Source: Salvelinus alpinus (lineage: Eukaryota; Chordata; Actinopteri; Salmoniformes; Salmonidae). From it: a stretch of 64,000 nt of DNA. Positions 1 to 11,255 of the stretch are shown one piece after another; positions within the stretch are counted from its first letter, which is position 1; every line of letters starts with the position of its first letter. The notes beneath the pieces are model-generated. The model was not told the DNA's origin. It did not search any database and saw only the letters and a list, made by a program, of their open reading frames with translations. A program made the translations under genes and the position numbers. The stretch covers positions 31,754,124 to 31,818,123 of the forward strand of contig NC_092096.1 in NCBI RefSeq assembly GCF_045679555.1, written 5' to 3'.

Positions 1-416
<416 letters not shown>

Positions 417-509
417 ATGGGCCAAAATTCACCCAACTTATTGTGGGAAGCTTGTGGAAGACTACCCGAAAAGTTTGACGCAAGTTAAACAATTTAAAGG
501 CAATGCTAC

Positions 510-1143
510 TGTTGTGGTTCGTTTCCTTGTTCCTTGTCAATCATTGGCTCATTGGTAAAATTTGCATTATGACAATATCTTTAATTAAATCATTCAAAAA
601 CCTTTATTAATGCAATTGCAAACAGAAGTTGACAACAGGAACATAAAGCATGTTTCCGAGTCAGTTCTGCATCAAAGAAAAGGTCCCAAGTTATTTTATT
701 AAACCCAAAGTCCAGCCCTAGTGATGTCACTGCCTACGTCATTATCTTTTACTCATGAGACCAAAGACATGCCTACTCAACACTAAAACTTTTGTCTATA
801 TTGCTATCTAAAAGCTTAACAGTAAATGTCCAAGTTGATGTATAGTGGAATGTCTAACTAATCTCTTACACTCCCCTGCAGAGTTCTGTCTTCACAGTCA
901 CACATTTCTCAGAGGGGTCTCTTTATAAGAGAAAAAGAGACCAGAAAACAGCTGTGGAACAATTCTAAACCTCTATAATGAATATATATTGTTAATCTGT
1001 AGTCTAGGACCCTATAAATGTAAGGAGGGTGGGGTCTTATAACCCCTCCCCTTCTATTAATACAACATAAGCATAATCACTTATAATAATACATCAAACA
1101 CTTGGTACAGCACCTATCATGACCCCTAGGTGAACCCCCTTCA
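510..1143. mobile_element. Solo-LTR-like insertion inside the Tc1 element
   Basis: A 634-bp block that starts TGTTGTGG, ends CCTTCA (TG...CA) and is flanked by the 4-bp repeat 'ctac' (506-509 and 1144-1147). The sequence outside matches an uninterrupted Tc1 copy ('aatgctaccaaatact' at 46968-46983) exactly at the join. These are the marks of an LTR retrotransposon reduced to a solo LTR. No coding region is present and the family was not identified. Confidence 0.7.
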
Positions 1144-1383
1144 CTACCAAATACTAATGGGGTGTATGTAAACTTCTGACCCACTGGGAATGTGATTAAA
1201 GAAATAAAAGCTGAACTAAATCATTCTCTCTACTATTATTCTGACATTTGACAATCTTAGAATAGTGGTGATCCTAACTGACCTAAGACGGGGACTTTTT
1301 ACTAGGATTAAATGTCAGGAATTGTGAAAAACTGTATTTAAATGTATTTGGCTAAGGTGTATGTAAACTTCCGACGTCAACTG

Positions 1384-2221
1384 TATATTTGTAATGTTTA
1401 ATTCCTAATATGATTTTATTAAATTAGATATTCTTTCAATGGTTTTCAACAATGTGTGGTCTACGCGTTTCCATTCTATTTTCCCTGGTCTTCGCTACCT
1501 CTAACCCCCTGGGGACAGAGTGAACATCTGGTGATAGTGCAGCTGTTTTGGGACAAGCAGAACCAACCAGCCCTGTCTATGTAAATCTCAGTTTTACTCC
1601 CACAGCGACCAGTCTAGCAGTTGAACAGTTTTACTGCCTGAAATACCCTGGACTGGGCCAGAAGTGAGGGGGTCGACTGGTTTTAACCTCTATGGTGGAT
1701 TCAGGGGGGGGACATAACAGATATGCCACCATGTAATTAATGACAGATAACATGGATATTATACTTTATGATAACAGTGTGTGTCTCTACATCAATGTGT
1801 CATGTTTGAGCCCAGCATCATGTCTCACAGATCTAACAGCTCATGAAAAGGTTTTAATACATGCTAGATGATCACATCAATAACTGGTGGTGAAGTGCAT
1901 GTAGGGAATTGGTTTGGGGGGCTGATACTTTTCTTTTTACTTCTGTAGATCTTACTCTGCATATGGACTGGTATTATCATCCAAAACTACAAATAACTTG
2001 TATATACACTTTCAGTTCATGTCCAATAAAACAAGTTACAACCATGATGATGATAATGATGACGACGTTGGAGAACGTGTGATTTGTATGATACTTTCTA
2101 CCAATTTTCAAAGTTGACCTCCTCTACTGATCAGTGTTCCATGTCACTGTCTCTTCCCCCTCAGCACCTGCATTAGGTCCCAGCTGTAGCAGTACAGTCA
2201 CTGTGCTGTCTGACTGAGGGA
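1384..2221. other. Intergenic, no gene seen
   Basis: Flank between the Tc1 remnant and the VL segment. It is on the 3' side of the minus-strand VL, where a J segment would lie in a simple V-J-C cluster. No J motif (FGxGT) or 23-bp-spacer RSS was recognised. A short 'gatgatgataatgatgacgacg' run lies near 2045. Confidence 0.6.
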
Positions 2222-2249
2222 GGTTTTTGTACATCTCTGTATCACTGTG
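2222..2249 (-). other. Recombination signal sequence, 12-bp spacer
   Basis: Read on the minus strand, the V exon is followed directly by heptamer CACAGTG (2249-2243), a 12-base spacer (2242-2231) and nonamer ACAAAAACC (2230-2222). Heptamer and nonamer are at or next to consensus, so the site looks usable by RAG. A 12-bp spacer on a V segment is the kappa-type arrangement. Confidence 0.9.
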
Positions 2250-2752
2250 TGAATACTCCACCACTGTGGTAACTCTGACAGTAGTAATCTCCTGCATCTT
2301 CAGCCAGGACTCCACTGATGGTCAGAGTGAAGTCACTCCCAGATCCACTGCCACTGAATCTAGATGGAGTCCCAGACTGTAGGGTTTTAGACCAGTATAT
2401 TAGGAGTTTAGGAGCTCCTCCAGGTTTCTGTTGATACCAGTGCAAATAGTGTCCATTGCTGTTACTGTATACAGCACTGCTGGTCTTACAGCTGAGACTG
2501 ACTGAGTGACCCACTGAAACAGCTTTCACTGCAGGAGTCTGGGTCACTGTGACCTGGCCTCTGGACTCTGAAACAGAGATGCTATGTATTTTTAGAATGT
2601 AATTGTTCATTCATTTGTCCAGTACTGTATAAAATAATGACTTTATATTGTTAGGGTAATTTTCTGTAAATTATATCACCTTGAAAGCAGAGGGCAAGTG
2701 TCCAGATGAAGATGGTGATAGAAGTCATGGTTGTTGTGGGTTCTGTTGTCAT
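2250..2752 (-). CDS. Immunoglobulin light-chain variable segment (kappa-type RSS)
   Basis: Two-exon germline VL segment. The leader exon is 2680-2728 (ATG giving [16 protein letters not shown]) or, from an in-frame upstream ATG, 2680-2752. It ends CAAG|gtgata in phase 1. The V exon is 2250-2567 after acceptor 'tctgtttcag'. It holds the first Cys ('SVSLSCKTS'), the '[10 protein letters not shown]' Trp, a '[15 protein letters not shown]' strand D-E, and '[11 protein letters not shown]' with the second Cys. CDR3 runs straight into the RSS. There is no stop or frameshift, so it looks functional. The product would join J and C segments to form an antibody light chain in B cells. No J or C segment was found, so the segment is at a cluster edge or orphaned. 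Confidence 0.9.
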
Positions 2753-2792
2753 GAAGGACAGCTCTCAGTCATGAAGTGTTAAACTCACAAGG

Positions 2793-2856
2793 CTATAAAC
2801 ACTACCAGAGCACTGAAGCATGTGCTGGCTATGCAAAGTCTCCTCTCTATGCAAAT
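2793..2856 (-). promoter_or_regulatory. VL promoter: octamer and TATA-like element
   Basis: The plus strand reads ATGCAAAT at 2849-2856, which is ATTTGCAT on the coding strand: the immunoglobulin octamer in the orientation typical of kappa V promoters. It lies about 97 bp upstream of the farther ATG. A near-octamer (atgcaaag) is at 2831. A TATA-like 'gtttatag' (minus) is at about 2793-2800. Spacing fits a lymphoid V promoter bound by Oct factors. Confidence 0.75.
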
Positions 2857-3767
2857 GATGTTCCGAGGAACAGCTAACACCATCAATGAATGCTGAGAAC
2901 AGAATTTGTTTCAAAGGCTATCTCACCATGGTATCTAAAAATAACATATGAGTAAGCAAAAAGTAGGTGCCTGTGCTTCTAGAATTCAAGTGGCTTCTTA
3001 TTGTGAGGCTCTGCTACAGACAATCTGTTGAGGATAAAATAGGATTTGGTCTCAATCTCTCCCCAGTGGTTCGAGCTGGTAACAACAGAAACCTCAGTGT
3101 TTCGGTGAACCTAGATAGATGTTAAAACACATTAAGAGAAAGATATACCACAGTAACAGAAATGATACAGTAGCCAAACAGCAAATCAAACCCCACAAAA
3201 AGGAATTTAATCTAAAGTGACTCACTGGAAAAAATGCCTAAAAGCACAGAGTTTACTAAAACACAAATTTACATAAAATATACAAATATAGAGCCTTTTG
3301 TTTGGCAAATAATAACGAAAAAAATCTAGATGTTCAGAATGTCATGTGGTTTTGACCAATTCTCGTTAGAGGATTCACTCAATCCAATCCCTTTAAAATA
3401 TGTTGCTTCGTTAAGTTCAGTGAATAGGTCCTTATGTCACAACACGTGCACTTATAGTGAAATACATGACAAAAAACATTCTGTCCATTACACTTAGATT
3501 TAAGCACCGATACAAAGGTTAGTTACGTGTCTGTTTTCCGACAAAGAAAAAGTGGGATGGATGTTGAGTCTCTTCAGCAATATCCAACATAGCAACACTG
3601 CCTCTTTGATAGAATACAGTACCTCTCCGAAAACAACGCAGGAGACAGGAGACACAGGTCATTGTAATTGTTTATACACCTCTTTTCCAGAAGTCATTGT
3701 TGAGTCATTGCATCTTTCCTGTGGCTCTACAAAACTGTCTTCAGATGACACTAATGCTTCCTCGTGG
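2857..3767. other. Intergenic between VL and the TIN2-Myb gene 3' end
   Basis: No coding signal or recognisable repeat. It lies on the 3' side of the minus-strand TIN2-Myb gene and should include its 3' UTR. Open frames on the plus strand near 3552-3977 lie antisense to the last Myb exon and are not supported. Confidence 0.5.
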
Positions 3768-6700
3768 TCAGATTGGAATAATACTCAGGTTCAGTTGCGT
3801 CGTCCTCGTCTGACACTGCTCTGCTGTTTTCATGAAGCCCTGGTCAGCCATCATTTGAGAGATCTCTGTATAAATGTGTTCCAGTTCAGTGTTTCCCCTC
3901 AGGACCTCTTGGATTCTGTCACTGCCCCACATGTCAAGGAGGGCTTCAGTCTCCTCAATGCTCCAGGGGAGATCTAGTTCCCACGGTGATGGACAGCTGC
4001 CTGATTCTGGAGAGACTGAAAAAAAAAAATGTAAACAAAGGCCCAACGTTGATAGTATAACGTAAAAACAGTATTTACTATACAGAGATTAGGAGATTGT
4101 TTCTTTACCTGTTCCTTGGACTTGCCCACCTGGGACCTCTCCCATGTCTGTGGCGCCGTTTGATTCCTCAGCCAGAGAGTCACAGGATAGATACTTGTTC
4201 CCGAATATTTGCACAAACTGATCGTAGAATTTGCACTCCACTTCTTCCCCTCCAATCCTGGGAAAATAGAACATAACATTTGGTTGTTGATGCAATGCTT
4301 ATTCCTCATATCTGGTTAGTAATGAGCTTTGCTTATCTAACATGAGCATGGCAAACATCTGGCCATGAATACACAACTGTTCCATCAGTATGGAGTCTTC
4401 GTAATCAATTCACAATTATAAATAGTGGGTATCAATTTCAAATCCATATCTTTTCCCCCCATGGCTTACTGTTTGCTCTCGCAGAACTGGCGGAAGTTGG
4501 CCTTTAGCCGCTTCACTCTAGACTGGCACTGTTCGGCTGTCCTCAGGTAGCCCTCGTTGGCCATGGCCTGAGAGATCTCAGTGAAAATGTGTCTGTTTTT
4601 GGTGCAGCCCTTCAGATCCTCCTGGACCTCGTCACTCCCCCAGATACTGAGGAGGACCTGGGTCTCACTGTCGCTCCAGGGGAACTTGGAGCCGTCAGTT
4701 AAAGGACGGCTAGCTGAAGACAAAGACACCCAATGAACACATTGTTTACAATGGGAAGGGGGTTAGTTGAAGTAAGACAACTCATAGAACATTTAAAGGT
4801 ATGGTACGGCTTTGCTTTACCTTTCCTTTGGTCAACTTCAAGTGTAGACTCCCAGACAGCAGCTTCCTCATTGTCTAACGAATCTTCGGCCGAACTGTCA
4901 ACGTTGAGCTCCCTTGAGAAAATCTCCTCCATCTGGTCGTAGAACTTACATTCCCTTCTGAGGAAAGGGAAGATTAGACAATTTAATTTCAGTTGAATCA
5001 TCATATCCTCTGACCACATGTACTATGTAACAATAAGAGTGATAAAAACAAAACTGCAATTACATTGTTTACTAATGTGATGAAATTAAGTAAAGCATTG
5101 ATTTGTTGACTTAAAGATATTGCATCAATTTATATCCGATGATGTGGTGTAATTTATAAAGTAAATAACTAGACACGAAATGGTAGTTATAAATCCTTTG
5201 CATTCACTTGTCATGATGGAAGCTGGCCTTGAGTCGCTTGATGCGGGTGTGGCACTGCTCAGCCGTCCTGATGAACCCCTGGGCCGTCATCCTCCGTGAG
5301 ATGTATTCAAACACGTGTCTGTTCTTCAAGCAGCCGCGGAGGGAGAGCTGCACATGGTCCTCACCCCAGACCTCCAGCAGAGCCTGGGTCTCCCGATCGG
5401 ACCAGGGCATCTTTCTGCTGGACTCCGCCACAGCGTAACTGACTGAGCCCTGGCCTTCAAAAAAATATGTTTTTGGGAGGCTTTAGGTGGCTACTAAGTA
5501 CATTTTTGAAGATTGATTATGACTAGGGTCACGATTTTACCTGACCAAGATAAACAACTGTTGGCACTGACACAGGAAAAACACAGGGCCCTAATTACAT
5601 TAGACTTCAAGGGTAAGGATAATGAGGAGGCACCATACCCGTTTCCTGATCTGGTTCCTCAGTGGGATTTGGATTGAAGTCATCACACAAATCAACAATC
5701 TCTGCATTGAGGGAGAGCGTGTCGTTGCCTAGCACCGGCTCCAGGAACCTGTAGTATCTGAAGAGTAAGGGCTCCCCTCCGTTTCTGTAGGTACGACCAG
5801 AGGTAGAGGGAGGTGGAGAACAATGGGAGGTGAAGGGTTCATTTGTAACAGGTCCCAATTTAGGCACCATGACTCGCCTTACCCACAAATAATCTGTGCT
5901 TTCCACTTACGTCCTGCTGTGGAGACACCGTCGGTAGGTTTTCCTCAGTCGCTTAATCCTCGAGTGGCACTGCTCAGCCGTTTTGAAGTGCCCCATGGTG
6001 GCCAGCTTCTCTGCTATGTTGGCGAAAATGTGCCCGTTGCGGACGCAACCTCGGAGGCTCGCCTGGACCTCCTCGTTCCCCCACAGCTCAATGAGGGCCA
6101 GCGTCTCTGGCTCTGACCATGGGGTGTGTCTCATCCCATCAGCACCTGCTCCGGGAGACATATACATTGGAAACATCCAGTGTCTTCAGTGTTAACAGAT
6201 AACTGTCTGTATTACCACCGTACCTGTGTCCTGGTCTACTGTTTGATCGTCTCTTTCATCATACTCATCAATGGAGGCCGCTTCATGCCCAAGTATTCGC
6301 TCCAACTGATTGTAGAACTTGTATTCCAGTCCCTTTCTTCCACATCTAAGAAGACCAGACAGAAAAGGAAGCCATTTAAAAAATTGAGATGCAGAATTGT
6401 GGCTATGGGTTAGATTATACACTTATTTGTATGTTTCTGCAAATGAAAATCAACATAAAGGGTCCAATTTAAACCCGTTTTGTACACACATACTTTTTCC
6501 TGTCGTAGCACTGACGGAAGTTGTTCCTCATGGACTTGACTTTCCAACGACACTGCTCTGGGGTCTTGGAGTACCCTTGGTCATGCATCTTTTCTGATAT
6601 GTCCATGTAGATGGGGCCGTTGTGGACAAAGTCTCTCAGCACCCTCTGAACCTCGTCCTCCCCCCAGATGTCAATGAGGGCCAGGGTCTCAGGATCCGAC

Positions 6701-9033
6701 CACGAGCCTGGTGTGATCCTCTCAGAAGTGGTGTAGTTGTCCGCTTCTGTAGACTCTAAATACAAAACAGCCCAATAACATGAAAGTGTCCCTGTTAAGA
6801 CTTGGCAAAGGAACTTGTGTTGAAGGGACAGCAACTACAGTAGAACCAGTAGTTAAATACATAACAAACAGGGTTCAATCTGACATAGCCATGCTGGGTG
6901 TCATTAGAAAGTTTGCATAGTTTGAAATGAGCTGAACTCTTACCTTGAAGTGAGTCACTGTTTGATTCCTCTGATATGTCAATGGTCAAGTCTGTCACCA
7001 CTGTGCTGGTAGAGGGAGGCTGCCTCTCAAGTATTTGATCTAAAATATTGTAAAACTTAAAATCAACCTGCTCAGATCCAGATGAACTAGGAAGAGCACA
7101 GGTAGAGAGAGATTGCAAAATTAGAATCAAATCTGTAATCCAATTCACATTAGCAACATGACAAATGTATCAATAATAGAAGCTGAAATGCAATGACTAC
7201 CTGATGGTTTCCTGGCACTGCCGATAGCTGGCTTTCAATCGCTTTATCCTGGTGTGGCACTGCTCTGCAGTTCTGTAATAACCACGGATGTTGAGCTTTT
7301 CCGAAATCTCTGAGTATATGTGACCATTGTGAGGGCAGCGCTTCAGGTTCTGCTGCACAGTGTCGTCTCCCCAGAGCTCCAGGAGGATCACCGTCTCGCT
7401 GTCCACCCAGGGGATCTTCTTCCTGTCCTCTGGCACGCCCACTACAGCCTCTGGATGGATCAGAGTCAAAGGGAAAGAGTGTGTGAGAAAGATTGGCCCA
7501 ATCCCAAACCATCCACTCACCCTTATCCCTAAAACCTTGCTGACTTCGTATCACAGATATCAAAGAATGAGTCAGATATGCTAGGTTGAGTTTCTTCCCA
7601 GTCCTTCAAGTTGATCTTATTATAGTTTAGTAGTGAAAGAGGAACTGGTTAACCAGTAGAGAATGTGACCATACCCCTCTCCTGGGAAGAGTAAACAGAG
7701 CACTCGTTGTCTGCTGACCATGCTTCTCTAGACTCCATGTCAAGACAGTTTTCTGACACCTCCACGTATGAGGGAAGCTCATTCCCCAGTATTCTCTCCA
7801 GTAGGTCATAGAATTTGCATTCTACTTGCTCTCTGCCTTTCATGCTGCGTTTGGGGAAAGACAACAAAGCACATTTTCAAAACAAATCATTTTTCTGGCT
7901 CACATAGACAAAATGTAAGGCATCACAGGATATCAACCAAGAATGTAAAAGCCCGAGCATAGATCCATGTGGGACTCCCAATGCACAAAGAAAATGATTG
8001 TTAAACTATAACTGACATACTTGTTCTCGTAGCACTGTCGGAAACTCCGTTTCAGTCTTTTAACCCTCGTCTGGCACTGCTCTGCAGTCCGGATAAAGCC
8101 CTGGGCAGACATCTTTTGGGATATCACAGCAAAAATGTGCCCATTTCTATGCATACCCCTCAATTCCCTCTGCATTTTGTCATCTCCCCATATGTTGATT
8201 AGGGTGAGGGTCTCCAAGTCTGTCCAGGGAACACTTCTGGTTCCTTGAGTGGAAATAGAGACAAACACAAGAGCAGTGATCACTGATTATTAATCACTTG
8301 ATTGATTTAGATGAATCACATTGCACATTCCAAATGTAAAATCAGCTGTATTAATATTCAAGCAGGATGACCGCTTTATAAAGTGGAGGGCAACATGCTG
8401 CATGCAAACACACATTAGTCCCTTTCCCAAGAGCCAATATTATGTGATTTACCAAGAAAGGCACAATCGGACCATACCCATCTCTTCTAGACCAGAATGG
8501 CCAGGGAACTCCCAATCATCAGTGTCTTCTAGCTGGTCATCTGTCACCTCTTCAACATCATAGGTGACCTCAGGAACCGTTAAGGGGGACACATTCCCAA
8601 GTATTCGCTCTAGCTGGTCATAAAATTTACACTCCACTCTGTATATAGGGAATGGTTTCAGTGTGAGAATATAGACAAGCACATTCCAGGGATATTGTCC
8701 ATAACAAACAAAAATATAGAATAATTATAAATTATAAAGTATATATATATATTGCAAATGTTCTTCTGTAATGTACTCACTTCTGCTGGAGAGACTGACG
8801 AAAGCTGTTCTTCAATCGTTTGATCCTGGTCTGACACTGCTCTACAGTTCTCATGTAGCCTCTCTCAGACATGTTTTTGGAAATGAGAGTGAACACGTGG
8901 CGATTTTTGACACAGCCTTTCAGAACTCGCTGCACAGAGTCTTTTCCCCAAATGTCTATGAGGTTTAGAGTCTCATCATCCGACCAAGGGACTTTGGTGT
9001 CAATCGTCATGGGATAGGCAGCACCTTGGGGTT
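3768..9033 (-). repeat. Array of eight Myb/SANT-like exon modules with seven spacer exons
   Basis: Eight exons each encode one trihelix-type Myb/SANT-like domain (Pfam Myb_DNA-bind_4 class) with conserved Trp in 'PWSD' and 'WG'. Between them lie seven acidic spacer exons opening with variants of 'ECKFYDQLERILG'. Every Myb exon enters in phase 1 and leaves in phase 2; every spacer does the reverse. The pair is therefore a frame-neutral unit of about 500-950 bp. Module 4 has 'RWKVKSMRNNF' in place of 'TRIKRLKASF'. Module 8 loses the last helix and ends 'QTRTTQLNLSIIPI'. Confidence 0.85.
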
Positions 9034-11255
9034 CTGGACACAAAAGGGTAAGTAAAACTGTTATGCATTTTCTTTTACCATGTACTGTATTTCACATTTC
9101 ATTCAGAATGAACAGAGATTCCACACCTGTGTATTCTCCCCATATCGAGATGAGAGGAGAGTCACTAGAAGATTCGATATTCACTGGAGAATCACTGTAA
9201 AAGAGGAACACAGCAATGTACATAAAGCAGATTTAAAATTCCCTCCCCAAGGGGGAATGGAAAAATGGAATGACATCAAAGGCATGCAGGGAGACACCAA
9301 TATGAGCTACTTCAATATCAGTTCTTACTGAAACAGAGGTGAATCTGCTTGTCGTTTCCGGGGAACCTCCGAACTGTCGCTCATTTTCCTCTTCGAGGGC
9401 AGAGTCTGCCCTCTCCTACTCTCATTTGCTGAAAATGATGTTCCCTCCTCCACAATTTCATCTGTTTCAATTCTGTCCCTCTGTTCATTTCGCTTCTGTC
9501 TTGTTCTCTCAGATATCCTCCTCTTGCCAGTCTCCAGATTTGATTGGTCAATGGGAATCTCAATAATCTCTTCTTTATTTGGATGGTTTGAGATTGGTGT
9601 GGCCTCTTGCAGGTGTTTTTGAGTATGTTTGTCAGCAGTAGTCCCCAGTTTTGTGACCGGAGGGAGAGACAGAGAGGAGAGGATGCAGTCGTTCATAGGT
9701 AAAGAGCAAATGTCTGAGAGAAATAGAGAATGAGGCTTAGTAAATCACTGCGACTTCTCACCCGTTTAGTTACAGTCAAATAATACATTTATAATCAAAG
9801 CAAAGTGATACAGTAGCAAAGATCATTACTCATTAGTCATAATTATCTACTAAGCCAGCCTTACCTTTTACGTCAACGTGTCCAAGATTTCTGTGATGTT
9901 CAATTAAAGCCTTCATTTGCTCTGGCGGAGTCGCTGATTGCAAACACTCATCCAGAACTGAGGGGGCTCCATCAAGCCATGACACCATCTGAGAAAGAGC
10001 CCTTAGTCATTAGCAGTGGTAGGTCATTAGCAGTGGTAGGTTAAATTTTAATACAATACATGCTGTATTCTGAAGGCTAACTGAAGGCGATAGTCAAGGT
10101 GCGTATGTGAAATAAAATGTTGAGTTCAATGGTAGCACCTGTGCAAAGTCTGGTACAGGCAGCAGCTCCTCCAGTCTGGAGAGGAACTCCCACAGGAGAA
10201 TCTCCAGTGCTGTGTCATACTTCTGGCCGTACTGTACTGGGAACACCTCCTGGGGGAGTTAGAAGACATAGAAAAAAATGGAACCGTGAGTGAGAGGGGG
10301 GAGGGAGAGAGAGAGAGAGAGAGAGAGAAAATGAGGGAGAGTGTCATCATCTCACCAGGAAGAAGTGCTCTTTCACACCTGGGTCTTGTAGCAGGGTTTG
10401 GACCAGCTCCAAGAAATTGGCCCCGGAGTTTTCTACTTGTGCATCAGTCACCTGTAACATGCACACACACCGCGGGAGATGAATTACCCAAACTATGTGT
10501 GTATTTCTTCCTATTGATTAAATGTATTTTATGCACATGAGGCTGCTGAGGGGAGAACGGCTCATAATAATTGCTGGAATAAAGTGAATGGAATAACACA
10601 TGGTAACCATGTGTTTGATACCATTCAATTTATGCCATTTCAGACATTACTATGAGCCCGTTCTCCCCAATTAAGGTGCCACCAGCCGCCTGTGGGTTAA
10701 TGTGCATAGTAAATCACCCACACAGTGGTCCCTGGGTGTAGTAATGGAAGCTTTGATTCTGTCCAGGTGGGGCTGGATGGTCTCAGGGTCGACTTGGTGA
10801 TCACCACGACACAACTCCAGAACCAGCTATGGTCACAAAAAAAGTATTTCAACGCTATCATCTGCGCTCTTGATACACTATCACCAGTGCGCTACTGGTT
10901 TACTGGTTCAACTATCAACCACTGTTCGACAGATTGGAGGAAACTAATATGGTTGTTAGCAATAGCTAAATGTACAAAAATAAACTACATTTCAGTCACT
11001 AAACAAATCCATCTGCAGAAACCCATGCACACACATCCACACACGTGCTAACCCTGGCTCTCAGTCCCAGGATGAGTTGGGCCCTCTGCCGGTAACTCAG
11101 CAGCTCTGGAACCATCTCTGTCACCGAGGTGACAAACTCCTCCAGCATCCCATAATGCATGACAAGTCCTTTCTGCACAACTTGCCACATAGCAGCTGAC
11201 AGAAGTTGCAGGGGTGGGGCCAAAAGCCGTAAATAAGAAATTGATAGAAGGGGAT
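3768..11255 (-). CDS. TIN2 N-terminal domain protein with eight tandem Myb/SANT-like modules
   Basis: Minus-strand gene, 22 coding exons visible, about 1353 codons. Exons 5'-3': 11053-11255, 10722-10826, 10356-10451, 10139-10249, 9865-9988, 9329-9713, 9127-9194; then Myb exons 8781-9033, 8021-8243, 7201-7450, 6494-6755, 5911-6145, 5208-5442, 4470-4713, 3768-4006, alternating with spacer exons 8478-8638, 7675-7844, 6944-7086, 6224-6345, 5639-5784, 4821-4957, 4109-4257. All junctions keep frame. The first five exons resemble the TINF2 N-terminal TRFH-like domain ('AAMWQVVQKGLVMHYG', 'LILGLRARLVLEL', 'EILLWEFLSRLEELLP'). Exon 9329-9713 is basic ('GKRRISERTRQKRNEQRDR'), a likely nuclear signal. 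Each Myb module has 'PWSD.ET', 'IWG' and 'RTAEQC.TRIKRLK'. The start is unresolved: either an unfound upstream exon ending in phase 1, or an ATG at 11295 reading into this exon. Function at telomeres is inferred only. Confidence 0.8.
10139..11255 (-). other. TIN2 N-terminal (TRFH-like) domain exons
   Basis: Four consecutive exons give about 170 residues resembling the helical N-terminal domain of TIN2 (TINF2), the shelterin subunit that by established knowledge bridges TRF1, TRF2 and TPP1. Similar blocks, by recollection of human TINF2: 'WQVV...H' then a short helix and 'YR', a GL+A+.V.EL helix, and a late 'LL.E.L..LE..LP' helix. No internal stop. The resemblance is by eye and should be confirmed with the TINF2_N profile. 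Confidence 0.75.
10536..10694. mobile_element. Short hAT-type MITE, diverged copy
   Basis: About 159 bp with imperfect inverted ends ('catgaggctgctgagggg' and 'ccagccgcctgtg'). It is clearly related to the better copy at 37613-37780, sharing 'ggctcataataat', 'ccatgtgtttgata' and 'cccgttctccccaatta'. It sits in an intron of the TIN2-Myb gene. The target duplication is not clean. Confidence 0.65.

Noticed and set aside
1384-2221. J segment for the VL gene
   Set aside because: No FGxGT motif or 23-bp-spacer RSS could be found on either strand.
3552-3977. Plus-strand 141-codon frame
   Set aside because: Antisense to the last Myb exon, with no domain or splice support.
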